Assembly (NCBI GenBank): GCA_016787565.1 | Contig: JAEUUG010000015.1 | Span: forward strand, 186,001-250,000 | Direction: 5' to 3' | From: Cyclobacteriaceae bacterium | GTDB lineage: Bacteria; Bacteroidota; Bacteroidia; Cytophagales; Cyclobacteriaceae | Length of the DNA stretch: 64,000 nt | Shown here: positions 48,155-57,236 of the stretch, in pieces | How the letters are laid out: each line of letters starts with the position of its first letter | Numbering within the stretch: the first letter of the stretch is position 1 | Notes under the pieces: model-generated | What the model saw: only the letters and a program-made list of their open reading frames with translations | What the model was told of the DNA's origin: nothing | The model's database searches: none | Program-made: the position numbers and the translations under genes

Positions 48155-48861
48155 TTAGAACTCTGGTTTTTCTGGCGCTCGATCAATGACTCTTGCTGTT
48201 CTTCCTTTACACGTTTGCCCATTGTTCCGCGAAAGCGTTCCCAAAATCCTTCCCTTTCCTTAATGGATACAAAGTCTGCACGGAAGGCATCGCGTGGTTC
48301 GATGACAGGCAATGCCCGGTTATCAAAAGAAACAATATCGAACACAACGGGAACAGAAGCTACGCCCGGACAATAACGCTTGATGAAACTTTTTAACATC
48401 CTGGATTGAAATGGATCGGTGGCGAGGGCTATTTTAGCAAAGCCCATTTCCTTGGCCATCTTCCACGAATAGTAAATATTTTCTGTACTGTGCTCGGCCT
48501 TTGTTTCAGAAAACGTAATGGCTGCTGGAATCCCCAGTGAATCGGCCATGATTTTCATGACGATACCTTCTACATACGGACTGTACACAGCTGAACCGGA
48601 GAAAATAATATGACGGGTATAGCCGCTGTCGTACAAATGCTTTGCCCAGAGCACTCGCATTTTCATCACCGAAGAGGATTCATCTTTTTGATATGGAACA
48701 CCCGGCACGATGATGACATCGTACGGCTTTTCCTTTCCGGCTCGTTCGTATGCTTTCTTTGCATAATGCGAAAATGAACAATGCGTCAGCAGCAAGGCCA
48801 TCAGTAAGAAGCCATGGACGTAAAGAAAAATCCTGAGTATTTTTTTTATAATCGGTCGCAT
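48151..48861 (-). CDS. YdcF-family (DUF218) membrane-anchored protein
   Basis: A 236-residue protein with one N-terminal helix (about 7-28, ILRIFLYVHGFLLMALLLTHC). The DUF218 pattern follows: YDVIIVPGVPYQKDESSS near residue 47, RHIIFSGSAVYSPYVEG near 82 and ENIYYSWKMAKEMGFAKIALATDPFQSRM near 125. YdcF proteins are implicated in envelope metabolism, and some bind SAM-like or nucleotide ligands. A basic C-terminal tail is rich in Gln and Arg. It is co-directional with recQ, which starts its coding sequence 22 bases downstream of this gene's start on the other side (recQ stop at 48884). Confidence 0.82.
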   Translation of the reverse strand: MRPIIKKILRIFLYVHGFLLMALLLTHCSFSHYAKKAYERAGKEKPYDVIIVPGVPYQKDESSSVMKMRVLWAKHLYDSGYTRHIIFSGSAVYSPYVEGIVMKIMADSLGIPAAITFSETKAEHSTENIYYSWKMAKEMGFAKIALATDPFQSRMLKSFIKRYCPGVASVPVVFDIVSFDNRALPVIEPRDAFRADFVSIKEREGFWERFRGTMGKRVKEEQQESLIERQKNQSSN

Positions 48862-48883
48862 CGAAGTTCTAACATGGTATTAG

Positions 48884-50800
48884 TCAATTTGTTCTCGCAA
48901 GGCCAAGCCTCCAGTTTACATCGTATACGAGGATTGCTTCATCAACCATTTCACGTACTACATCCACAAACAACTCGTGGTGACGTGGTGCAATCCGCTC
49001 TTCCAATTGTTCAACGGTAAGCATTTGCCGTGCGAGTATCGTGATGATCTCTTCTCTGATCTCTTCAAAATCGTGCATGTTATCCTGCTTTCTTTTCTCA
49101 ACACAGCTATCGCAAATACCACATGTATCATCGGTGTCTTCATCAAAGTATGCCTGCATCATTTGCATACGGCAACGGTGACTGGAAATAACATAATCGA
49201 TCATGGCCTTCATTTTGGCTAAGAGCAAGGCCTTTCTTTCTTCCAGCCGAATCCTGTTTACGGGAAGTTGTGCTGCATCCTGCCGGGGTAATACAAAAGT
49301 TACCTGGGGCTTATCCTTTGATGGCTCATAAACAAGTATTGATCGTTCTGCCAATTGCTGTAACACGGAAATGATTTCCTTCTGTGACGTTTTCATAGCC
49401 TTGGCAAGATAAGCTTCTGATATCCGGACAAATCCTGAAAACATTTCGCCACCGTACAAGCGCAACAGCATCTTAATGATGGCATCATAGCGGGCATGGG
49501 CAACCTGAAATTCATAAAGCCTGCTGTGATCAGTGATAATGTGTACCTGAGAGGGGCTATAGTAGCTCTCGTTGAATTGAATCAGACCTTCCTCTTCAAG
49601 TTTTTTAAGTCCGCCATACACTTCTATTGGATGGAATTGAAAGCGCTCAGCAAAATCCTGCAGATCAAAATTATAACTCTCACCTTCGCTGCTGCCCAGT
49701 GCCAGTTGATAATAATTGGCCAATCCCTGGTAAATACTTTTAAGGTATTCAATAGATGGTTGTGACTGCTCAACTTTTAACTGCAGATTCGTTACATCAG
49801 CATCCTGATACAATACTACAGCATACGAACGCAAACCATCTCTTCCTGCCCGGCCTGCCTCCTGGTAATACGACTCTATATTTTCAGGCAAATCAAGATG
49901 TACCACCAACCGAACATCGGGTTTGTCGATACCCATACCAAACGCATTAGTCGCCACCATGACCCTGGCTTTATTTTGAATCCAATCATCCTGCCGACTG
50001 GCACGTTCATCAAAGGTAAGTCCTGCATGGTAGTATAGTGAATGGATTCCTCGCTTTACCAATATGCCTGCAATTTCCTGTGTTACCTTACGCGAACGAA
50101 CATAAACGATGGCACTACCGTTTACCTTCTGTAAAATTTCCACCAGCTTTTTTTCTTTGTGCTCCGTTTTGCGCACAACAAATGAAATATTTTCCCGTGC
50201 AAAAGATTTCTGAAATACAGTCGAGGAATTCCTGAACAAAAGCTTCTCCATGATATCATCCCGAACCTGTCGGGTTGCCGTGGCCGTTAGCGCAACAACA
50301 GGTGTATGCGGGTGTACTTCCCGAAGTGCAGCAATCTTGAGATACGGAGGCCGGAAGTCATATCCCCATTGCGAAATGCAATGTGCTTCGTCTACAGCAA
50401 TCAACGAAATTTTCATCTGCTTTAACCTTTCCCTGAAGATTTCAGTCTGCAGGCGTTCAGGGGAAACATATAAAAATTTTACCTGTCCGTAAATGCAGTT
50501 ATTCAACAATACATCAATGGCATAACGGCTCATGCCGGAATGTATGGCTACAGCAACAATTTCTCTTTTTTTCAATTGCTCAACTTGATCTTTCATCAGG
50601 GCGATGAGCGGTGTGACAACAATACAAAGTCCATCTTGCAGCAATGCCGGTACCTGGAAGCAAATTGACTTGCCACCGCCTGTAGGGAGTAGGGCTAGCA
50701 CATCCTTACCCTCCAGCACTGCCTGGATAATTTCCTCCTGCATGGGTCGAAATTGACTGTGCTTCCAATAATGTTGCAGTATGGTTAGCGGAGTTTCCAA
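48884..50800 (-). CDS. recQ: ATP-dependent DNA helicase RecQ
   Basis: A 638-residue helicase starting at TTG (50800); no ATG gives the expected N-terminus (LQHYWKHSQFRPMQEEII). The helicase motifs are I ALLPTGGGKSICFQ, II AVDEAHCISQWGYDFR, III LTATATRQVRDD, V VMVATNAFGMGIDKPDVR, and VI YYQEAGRAGRDG. The zinc site is in the RQC domain: HRCRMQMMQ and DTCGICDSC. The C-terminal HRDC-like part is short and divergent. RecQ unwinds DNA in recombination and repair. An intrinsic terminator from the upstream solute-binding gene separates its start from that gene. Confidence 0.93.
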   Translation of the reverse strand: METPLTILQHYWKHSQFRPMQEEIIQAVLEGKDVLALLPTGGGKSICFQVPALLQDGLCIVVTPLIALMKDQVEQLKKREIVAVAIHSGMSRYAIDVLLNNCIYGQVKFLYVSPERLQTEIFRERLKQMKISLIAVDEAHCISQWGYDFRPPYLKIAALREVHPHTPVVALTATATRQVRDDIMEKLLFRNSSTVFQKSFARENISFVVRKTEHKEKKLVEILQKVNGSAIVYVRSRKVTQEIAGILVKRGIHSLYYHAGLTFDERASRQDDWIQNKARVMVATNAFGMGIDKPDVRLVVHLDLPENIESYYQEAGRAGRDGLRSYAVVLYQDADVTNLQLKVEQSQPSIEYLKSIYQGLANYYQLALGSSEGESYNFDLQDFAERFQFHPIEVYGGLKKLEEEGLIQFNESYYSPSQVHIITDHSRLYEFQVAHARYDAIIKMLLRLYGGEMFSGFVRISEAYLAKAMKTSQKEIISVLQQLAERSILVYEPSKDKPQVTFVLPRQDAAQLPVNRIRLEERKALLLAKMKAMIDYVISSHRCRMQMMQAYFDEDTDDTCGICDSCVEKRKQDNMHDFEEIREEIITILARQMLTVEQLEERIAPRHHELFVDVVREMVDEAILVYDVNWRLGLARTN

Positions 50801-50817
50801 TACCCGAATATAAAATG

Positions 50818-50844
50818 AAAAAGCGGGCTCACCACCCGCTTTGA
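50818..50844 (-). terminator. Intrinsic terminator after the solute-binding protein gene
   Basis: On the minus strand AAGCGGG and CCCGCTT pair perfectly around a 7-base loop and run into TTTCATTTT. It lies 21 bases after the stop of the solute-binding protein and before the recQ start. Confidence 0.8.
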
Positions 50845-50864
50845 AACTTTGATTTCTGGAACTG

Positions 50865-51716
50865 CTATTTCTTCACAGACTGCATAAGCTTTATCCCTGC
50901 TTCACCAAGATGCTTGACTAAAATATTCTTATAAGGAGCTGAGGAAAAATAATTGGTAGAGGTGAAAAACTCATCCAGCACCGGAATCCAATCACTGTTA
51001 GCCGGCATGATAATTCCAAACTGCTCAGCTGCCTGATCGCCCACGGGATGACGCTTGACCATTTTCTTCAATTGCAATGCTTCGAGATAAAAGGCCATAT
51101 CCAGATAGGCGAATCCGTTCGGATCGGCAAACACTTTCTCCAGTGTTTCCTGGCTGGTGGTGGTGTACGTGATTTTCATCGCTGGAAAATACTTTTGCTT
51201 TACCTCCAAGATACGCTTCTCGTTGAGCGTACCTTTTGCGGTGTACGCAGTAAGATTTGCAAATGTAGTGGGCATGTCCTCCAGTCGTGCGAGCGTTGCC
51301 ACACTGGTCTGCGAAATCAGAATGGCGGTATTGGTAATAAAAGGCTGACTGAATTTAACTTCTCTCTTTCGCTCTTCGGTAATGGTAACGTTACCCAATC
51401 CAAAGACTCCCCCATTTCCCGTTTTAACTTTATCGTACATTCCACGAAAGTTGGAACCATCACCTATGAACCGTGAGGAAATGGCAACACCTTTCTTTTC
51501 GTTGCACCATTTCACAAAATCGTTCATGATGTCAACACAAATTCCCGTTAACTTACCACCATCGGCCTGGTAAACAAAACTCGGAGTTTCTACATAAGCC
51601 AGTGTAATGTTGCCAGCACCTTTTTGCTTTGTTTGCGCCCACGTATCACCCGTGTACGACTGTGCTATACCGGACATTGTAACCAACACCATCATCATCA
51701 CCATTATTACTTTCAT
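50865..51716 (-). CDS. Orphan periplasmic solute-binding protein (SBP_bac_3)
   Basis: The product is 283 residues from the ATG at 51716, where the signal peptide (VIMVMMMVLVTMSGIAQS) begins; an upstream reading would add 18 unrelated residues. The mature protein follows family 3 of periplasmic amino-acid binding proteins: an opening ITLAYVETPSFVYQADGGKLTGICVDIMN, FGLGNVTITEERKREVKFSQPFI, and a C-terminal FAYLDMAFYLEAL. No ABC permease or ATPase is adjacent, so it may serve a distant transporter or a sensory role. It has its own terminator. Confidence 0.85.
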   Translation of the reverse strand: MKVIMVMMMVLVTMSGIAQSYTGDTWAQTKQKGAGNITLAYVETPSFVYQADGGKLTGICVDIMNDFVKWCNEKKGVAISSRFIGDGSNFRGMYDKVKTGNGGVFGLGNVTITEERKREVKFSQPFITNTAILISQTSVATLARLEDMPTTFANLTAYTAKGTLNEKRILEVKQKYFPAMKITYTTTSQETLEKVFADPNGFAYLDMAFYLEALQLKKMVKRHPVGDQAAEQFGIIMPANSDWIPVLDEFFTSTNYFSSAPYKNILVKHLGEAGIKLMQSVKK

Positions 51717-51812
51717 AGCTCGATTAATTTGATGGCATGAGTTTATAGAAATTCTCAGACTAAAAAGCAATGGAGGTAATATTGGTGTGCCTTTTTCGGT
51801 GCAATTAAAAAA

Positions 51813-52592
51813 TTACCACGATAATTTTTGTTTGTTAAGAAAGGAGGCAATGCCTTTGCGGCAATCATCACTGGCGCGGGCTTCAGCATTCATGCGCGAT
51901 GCAAACGTTAGCGATTCCTCAAGGCTCAACGATTGAATGGAAGCAATCATTTGCTTGGTGGTTTTCATTGCCTCACCGGAATTTGTTGTAATCAACCTTT
52001 GTGCAAAGGCGTTTACCTCATGTTCGAGTGCGTCCTTCTCCACTACACTATTCACCAAACCGATCTGTTGCGCTGCCGGTGCCAAGATTTGATCACCACT
52101 CAGCAATAATGCTTTCGATTTGGCTTCACCAATCTTCCGCAATAAAAAAACCATGACGATGGCAGGAATAAAACCAATCTTCACCTCCGTATACCCAAAC
52201 CTCGCCTCGGGCACGGCAAAAATAAAATCACAAACAGAAGCCAGTCCACAACCGCCTGCAAGGGCATGACCCTGTACCTGAGCGATGACCACTTTATTCA
52301 AGGTGTAAATCTGCAGCAATAAATCTTTCAGGCGTTCGGAATCAGCTACGTTCTCGTCAAACGAAAATTGTTGCAGTTGTTGTAAATACGCAAGATCGGC
52401 ACCTGCGCAAAAGGCATCCCCATGCGCTTTGAGCACAACAACCTTTACCTGATCATCTGCTTCAGCACGTGAAAAAGCTTCTTTCAATTCAGCAACCATC
52501 TCATACGAAAGTGCATTTCGTTTCTCAGGCCTGTTCAGAATTATAAAACCCACTCGGTTCGCTGTGTGATACTCAATGTACTTCATCTTCAT
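51813..52592 (-). CDS. Enoyl-CoA hydratase/isomerase
   Basis: A 259-residue crotonase-fold protein of standard length; a second Met two codons in is an alternative start. The motif LNRPEKRNALSYEMV lies near residue 19, GDAFCAGADLAYLQQL near 57 has the oxyanion-hole backbone, and VQGHALAGGCGLASVCDF near 105 holds the second oxyanion residue. The catalytic Glu region reads RFGYTEVKIGFIPAIV near 131, so one of the usual Glu pair is present. It would hydrate 2-enoyl-CoA in fatty-acid or amino-acid breakdown. It is grouped with comEC downstream only by strand; no beta-oxidation partner is adjacent. Confidence 0.88.
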   Translation of the reverse strand: MKMKYIEYHTANRVGFIILNRPEKRNALSYEMVAELKEAFSRAEADDQVKVVVLKAHGDAFCAGADLAYLQQLQQFSFDENVADSERLKDLLLQIYTLNKVVIAQVQGHALAGGCGLASVCDFIFAVPEARFGYTEVKIGFIPAIVMVFLLRKIGEAKSKALLLSGDQILAPAAQQIGLVNSVVEKDALEHEVNAFAQRLITTNSGEAMKTTKQMIASIQSLSLEESLTFASRMNAEARASDDCRKGIASFLNKQKLSW

Positions 52593-52625
52593 TAGATTTT
52601 AATTTTCGCAAGGTCAGTTGCTTTA

Positions 52626-54713
52626 CTAATTCAGTTGCCATTCAAAGGCTCCCGCATGGAGAACCGATACAATTTTTATTTTGTGCGTAACTCCCTGCCG
52701 CAGCAGTCGCTCAGCGAAATAGGACGAATTACTGCTATCCAGAATTATTTCACTTGCTGTAACATCCTTCACTAATTTTTCTAAATTCTCCACGCTGTTA
52801 TGACTAATAATCAGTAAATCAATTGCCAGATTCTCCGGAACAAAAAAATCCCTTTTCTGTATTTGCAAAATACTGATTCCATTCCAGTGTATAAGTTGGC
52901 AACCTGAAAATTGTTGTGCGATTTCCTGCTGCTCACCAGAGCGGATGACCGATATACCACTTTGCAAACGGTTAGGTCGAATGTGAAACCTTAATTTCTC
53001 AGCATTATCCGCTAATGCCGAATCTATTAAATAAATTACACGACCACGATCCATGAGGTCTATCGCACTGTGCCCTGGTACACGATAAATTGTGACCTTC
53101 GCTTCATTTGCTTGTCGGATAAAATGCTGCCATTGCAAACTTGAGAATACTAGTGCAAGTCCGAAGGCCATCCACAAAAATTTTATTTTTTTATACTGAA
53201 AGAGCAACTTCAGAGTAAGACTAACACCCATCAACAACCAACACTGCACCGTAGTGATATGAATGTTTTCAATCAGGCTGAAGGGAAACGACTCAACTAT
53301 AAAAACAATAGTATTTAGTATGCGAATCAGAACTTCCAGCAGAAAACCAACGCCACTGGCGATGGGCTGAACAAACGAAAAAACCAAAACCGCTAAGCCC
53401 ATTACCAATACACTAAAGGCGCCCGGAATCACAAAGAGATTCGAAAACAAAAAGTAATTTGGAAATTGATGGAAGTATAACAACCCAACGGAAAAGGTAG
53501 CGATTTGAGCGGCCATGGAAACACAGGATACTTCCCAGATTTTTACTGCCATAAAATGGCGGGGTTCCCAAAACGTGGACAAAAGAGGCTGCAGATAAAC
53601 AATCCCCAAAACAGCCAGAAAAGAAAGTTGAAATCCTACTGACATGATGAGATAAGGCTCATACACCAGCAGCATAAAAGCCGCTACACCCAGCGTATTG
53701 TAGATGCTTGCATTTCTGTTCCAAGGCTTCGCCAATGCCATCAGGGAAAACATGGTAACCGCCCGGAGCACAGAGGGCGATAAACCTGTAATGAAAGCAT
53801 AGCACCACAAAAATAAAATACTGATAAACGCCAGCACCCATTTACCGGACACTGAGCGAATTAATGGCTTCAGCACGAACGCGATCAGAAAATAGATGAT
53901 ACCCACATGCAGACCACTCACAGCCAAAACATGCATTGCACCGGTTGCAGCATATGCGCGAAGAACCTCATTATCCAATCCATCTTTAACACCCAATACA
54001 AGAGCTAAGGCAATGGCCTGTTCACGATGACCGTGAATATATTTCTTCAATGTTGTTTCAGCCCACGAACGGACTGCGATAGCAGCAGCCATCATGTTGC
54101 TGGGCGGATCGTTTTCCAGAAACATGACTTCCGGCTTTCTTAAAAATTGCTGATGATAGATTTTTCGAAAGGATAAAAATCGCTTGTAATCAAATTCACC
54201 CGGATTGGAAGGCGGTGATACCAGACGAGGACTGCCTTTAATCAACAGCACATCACCATATCGAAAAGGTTCAGCGAAGTTATCCTTGGAAAAATACAAC
54301 ATGACATTTCCGCTGTAGCGCTCCCAGTCTTTTAATCGTACATCCATCACGCGGGCATCCATTTTCCATGATCGATCTTTATCTTCTGCTACGTCTGTAA
54401 TTACTACCCGGTAGAAGTGTATTGAATCCTGACAGTGAAGTATATGATCACGTTGACGTGAATCTGTTTTCCATAAGAGGTGAACATAACCCAATAGAAA
54501 AATGACCGGTAATGCAATAACGCCAACATTTAGCTTTTCGCGGTGTAGAAAGTGCTGAATAAAATAAATTACAATGTAGATTAGCGTAAGCAGAACAATC
54601 GATACGAGTGCAGTACCTAACGAAATATAATCCGGCTGGTAAATACCTAACAGTATACCCGCAATAAAAAAAATCACAACACGTACAAATACGAATGGCA
54701 ACCAACGGAGCAT
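52626..54713 (-). CDS. comEC: ComEC/Rec2-family DNA-uptake channel lacking the MBL active site
   Basis: A 695-residue multi-pass membrane protein. The N-terminal DUF4131 region (about 25-180) includes a soluble OB-like part with YGDVLLIKGSPRLVSPPSNPGEFDYKRFL, and the Competence domain (about 225-490) starts QAIALALVLGVKDGLD and HVLAVSGLHVGIIYFLI. The channel would carry single-stranded DNA into the cytoplasm. The C-terminal part (about 540-695) resembles a degenerate metallo-beta-lactamase fold, but no H-x-H-x-D-H is present, so it cannot be a nuclease of that type. About 10-11 membrane helices are visible. It is a single minus-strand gene close to DUF456. Confidence 0.88.
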   Translation of the reverse strand: MLRWLPFVFVRVVIFFIAGILLGIYQPDYISLGTALVSIVLLTLIYIVIYFIQHFLHREKLNVGVIALPVIFLLGYVHLLWKTDSRQRDHILHCQDSIHFYRVVITDVAEDKDRSWKMDARVMDVRLKDWERYSGNVMLYFSKDNFAEPFRYGDVLLIKGSPRLVSPPSNPGEFDYKRFLSFRKIYHQQFLRKPEVMFLENDPPSNMMAAAIAVRSWAETTLKKYIHGHREQAIALALVLGVKDGLDNEVLRAYAATGAMHVLAVSGLHVGIIYFLIAFVLKPLIRSVSGKWVLAFISILFLWCYAFITGLSPSVLRAVTMFSLMALAKPWNRNASIYNTLGVAAFMLLVYEPYLIMSVGFQLSFLAVLGIVYLQPLLSTFWEPRHFMAVKIWEVSCVSMAAQIATFSVGLLYFHQFPNYFLFSNLFVIPGAFSVLVMGLAVLVFSFVQPIASGVGFLLEVLIRILNTIVFIVESFPFSLIENIHITTVQCWLLMGVSLTLKLLFQYKKIKFLWMAFGLALVFSSLQWQHFIRQANEAKVTIYRVPGHSAIDLMDRGRVIYLIDSALADNAEKLRFHIRPNRLQSGISVIRSGEQQEIAQQFSGCQLIHWNGISILQIQKRDFFVPENLAIDLLIISHNSVENLEKLVKDVTASEIILDSSNSSYFAERLLRQGVTHKIKIVSVLHAGAFEWQLN

Positions 54714-54763
54714 ACTGGAAATTACAAATCTTTAGTGAGACAACGGTAAACAACAACGTGTTT

Positions 54764-55234
54764 TCAAAAACCTGTTACAAAATAATAGACCATCACCAGG
54801 CATGTGACCAGCTTCAAAAGCGTTCCAAACAGAAATCCGATAAAGGATCCAAGGGCTGCTTTCAGCGCCTGATTAGAATTGGTGTTGGCAAATAACTCAC
54901 CCACAAAAGCGCCAATAAAGGGGCCCAAAACAATACCCCATGGGGGAATAAATAGCCCAAGAAAAAGTCCCACGGTGCAACCCCATACTCCATATTTGCT
55001 GCCGCCAAATTTTCGTGTTCCGTACAACGGAATGGCATAATCCAGCACGGTAACCACCAACGCTATTCCAGCCCAGAGAATCAAAAATTTAGTTGAATAG
55101 GGAACATCTGTTCGAAATTGCTGCACCCACAACCCGATAAAACAAAGGGGCGGTCCTGGCAAAAGCGGAAGGATGCAACCCGCAATACCTACTACCATAA
55201 ATACGATACCCACAATAAGCCAAAGTAAATCCAT
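54764..55234 (-). CDS. DUF456 family membrane protein
   Basis: A 156-residue protein with four hydrophobic segments. The opening LLWLIVGIVFMVVGIAGCILPLLPGPPLCFIGLW is the DUF456 start, with L-P-x-L-P-G-P-P-L. A later GTRKFGGSKYGVWGCTVGLFLGLFI and FIGAFVGELFAN give the family's glycine-rich turns. The small basic/glycine-rich helices have an unknown function. It is minus strand, 46 bases before the divergent LpxA-like gene, and 50 bases upstream of comEC. Confidence 0.83.
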   Translation of the reverse strand: MDLLWLIVGIVFMVVGIAGCILPLLPGPPLCFIGLWVQQFRTDVPYSTKFLILWAGIALVVTVLDYAIPLYGTRKFGGSKYGVWGCTVGLFLGLFIPPWGIVLGPFIGAFVGELFANTNSNQALKAALGSFIGFLFGTLLKLVTCLVMVYYFVTGF

Positions 55235-55279
55235 ACCTTAATGATTGATCAAAATTAGGTAGATTTCACCAGTTAACGG

Positions 55280-55909
55280 ATGTTCATCTCGTCCATGCAT
55301 AAGATGATTAGTACATATTGCCGCAACTTCATTACTTCCTTGGGGGAAATCTACGAAGAACTTCCCTGGAAGATTACAGCCGAGGCCCCTTCCATCATTC
55401 AATCAAAAATAAAACCGCTGGGTGCTGAATATGTTGTACGCAACAGCATCGCCATTCATCGCAATGCCCACATCGAAGAGCATGTTACGCTGAAAGGTCC
55501 GCTGATTATTTCAGCGGGATGTTTTATTGGGGCACATGCCTATTTGCGTGGTGGTGTATTTCTCGGAGAAAAGGTAGGCATCGGTCCAGGGTGCGAGGTA
55601 AAATCAAGTTTCATTTTGGATAACAGTACGCTGGCCCATTTCAATTTTATTGGAGATTCCATTATTGGATCGCACGTAAATATGGAGGCAGGCTCTGTTA
55701 TTGCAAATCACTACAACGAACGAGAGAAAAAAGATATTGATGTACTCGTTGATGGAAAGAGAATTTCTACAGCATCACAAAAATTTGGCGCCCTGGTAGG
55801 CGATGAAACCAAAATCGGAGCGAATGCGGTATTATCGCCTGGAACAATTTTACTCGCGCATTCTATCGTGAGGCGATTAGAACTTGTAGAGCAATGCCCA
55901 ATGCCTTAG
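55280..55909 (+). CDS. Left-handed beta-helix acyl/nucleotidyltransferase-like protein (LpxA/GlmU C-terminal type)
   Basis: A 209-residue protein (or 204 from the ATG at 55295). After an unrelated N-terminus (about 1-55) comes a hexapeptide-repeat region: VTLKGPLIISAGCFIGAHAYLRGGVFLGEKVGIGPGCEVKS (landmark) and LVGDETKIGANAVLSPGTIL give repeated [LIV]-G-x-x-x-x turns of a left-handed beta helix. Parts resemble the C-terminal domain of GlmU and related sugar-1-phosphate nucleotidyltransferases. A nucleotidyltransferase head is absent, so it may be an acetyl/acyltransferase. It is divergent from DUF456 and abuts the convergent SMP-30-like gene, with no base between the stops. Confidence 0.75.
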   Translation: MFISSMHKMISTYCRNFITSLGEIYEELPWKITAEAPSIIQSKIKPLGAEYVVRNSIAIHRNAHIEEHVTLKGPLIISAGCFIGAHAYLRGGVFLGEKVGIGPGCEVKSSFILDNSTLAHFNFIGDSIIGSHVNMEAGSVIANHYNEREKKDIDVLVDGKRISTASQKFGALVGDETKIGANAVLSPGTILLAHSIVRRLELVEQCPMP

Positions 55910-56791
55910 CTATTTTTTGCCAGGAATATCATTCCGGAATTTCTCCATCCCCTTTCTATCTTGCAGCGTAACAAATACCGTCTTACCATCCTTTCCGCCA
56001 AACACCAGGTTACTGCAATTCTTTCCTTTTAGTGCAACTTCAAAAAGTTTCTTTCCTGCTGAAGAAATCACCGCTACGGTTCCTTTACCATAGCGTGTAA
56101 CATAAAGGTTCCCTTTATTATCGCATTTCATGCCATCAAAACCAAAATCCGGAAATTCAACAAAGAGACGTTTATTGGAAATATCTCCGCTTTCGTCCAC
56201 ATCAAAGGCCCATATTTTACGCTGCACACTTTCATTCACGTATAGTATTTTCTCATCCGGACTTAACTCAATGCCATTTGTTGTGCCCATTTTATCAGTT
56301 AACAATGTTGCTTTACCTCCTGCATCGATACGCCAGATTTTACCTGTACCCTCCTTCCAGTTTGGATCAGAAGCAAACAATTGATCCTTTCTGTTTATAC
56401 AAAGATCATTGGGTTGATTGAATTCATTGCTGTGTACATAAACACTTACCTGCTTTGTTTTCATATCAACCTTCAGGACATTGTGCCCTGTAAAGTCTGC
56501 GAGGTACATATCACCTTTCCGATCAAACTTAATGCTGTTGGCAGTACTGCCCTCTGGTAATGTAAGAAAAAGCTTCACCTCACCTGAAGGTTTCACCAGA
56601 CCAATGGTTCCATCTTTTTGAAAATTTACCACGTACAGGTTTCCCTTTTTATCAAAAGCCGGACCTTCAATATTGTTGGTGAAGAGATTTTCCTGTGTGT
56701 GATCGACACACACATGCAATGTTCTATTGAAATCCTGGGCACCAACAATAAAACTTGCAACCCATGAACCACAAATAAAAACAATTCTCAT
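55910..56791 (-). CDS. SMP-30/gluconolactonase/LRE-like exported protein
   Basis: A 293-residue exported protein (signal peptide with VFICGSWVASFIVGAQ). The propeller repeats include NIEGPAFDKKGNLYVVNFQKDG, then PNDLCINRKDQLFASDPNWK and TNGIELSPDEKILYVNESVQR, with the acidic and Asn metal ligands of the SMP-30 family. It resembles the gene at 23685 in fold but is not a close copy. It may hydrolyse lactones or other small esters. It lies 82 bases after the haemoglobin stop on the same strand as the nos operon, but the gap and function suggest it is separate. Confidence 0.85.
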   Translation of the reverse strand: MRIVFICGSWVASFIVGAQDFNRTLHVCVDHTQENLFTNNIEGPAFDKKGNLYVVNFQKDGTIGLVKPSGEVKLFLTLPEGSTANSIKFDRKGDMYLADFTGHNVLKVDMKTKQVSVYVHSNEFNQPNDLCINRKDQLFASDPNWKEGTGKIWRIDAGGKATLLTDKMGTTNGIELSPDEKILYVNESVQRKIWAFDVDESGDISNKRLFVEFPDFGFDGMKCDNKGNLYVTRYGKGTVAVISSAGKKLFEVALKGKNCSNLVFGGKDGKTVFVTLQDRKGMEKFRNDIPGKK

Positions 56792-56872
56792 AATAGATCA
56801 TTTCAACATCAATGATAAGAAAAGTTTCATGCAAGCCGATGGCCATTCATCAATTACTTTCATGAGAAAAAT

Positions 56873-57226
56873 TCACTTCAGTATGCCCAACTTATACTGA
56901 AAAACTCCAGCAATGCTCCGGGCGCGTGCTTTCACTTCATCTGCCTTGTCGCCTGAAAATTTTTCGTCTACAGTTTTCTGAAACAAAACCAGCCATTGGT
57001 CAAAATGAATCGCCTGAATCGGAAGATCAATATGTTTTTGAAATGGATTACCCCGATAGGTTAAGTCGCCCAACAGCATGGAAGCCCAGAAATCGTACAT
57101 AACAGGTAAGTGTGTCGGCCAATCAACATGGCTGAAAACCGGAGCAAGCAAGGCGTCTTCCTTTACTTTTTCATAAAAAGTATCAACAAGCACTTTTATA
57201 TCCTCACGATTTCGAATATCATTCAT
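56873..57226 (-). CDS. Group III truncated haemoglobin
   Basis: A 117-residue globin of group III (trHbP) length. The family pattern is visible: DIKVLVDTFYEKVKEDALLAPVFSHVDW near the start, FWASMLLGDLTYRGNPFQKH in the middle, and the proximal His in LPIQAIHFDQWL. Group III trHbs handle oxygen, nitric oxide or peroxide chemistry; their precise role is poorly known. It is the last gene of the minus-strand nos unit, 10 bases after the nosY-like gene, which suggests a link to nitrogen-oxide respiration. Confidence 0.88.
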   Translation of the reverse strand: MNDIRNREDIKVLVDTFYEKVKEDALLAPVFSHVDWPTHLPVMYDFWASMLLGDLTYRGNPFQKHIDLPIQAIHFDQWLVLFQKTVDEKFSGDKADEVKARARSIAGVFQYKLGILK

Positions 57227-57236
57227 ATCCTATACG

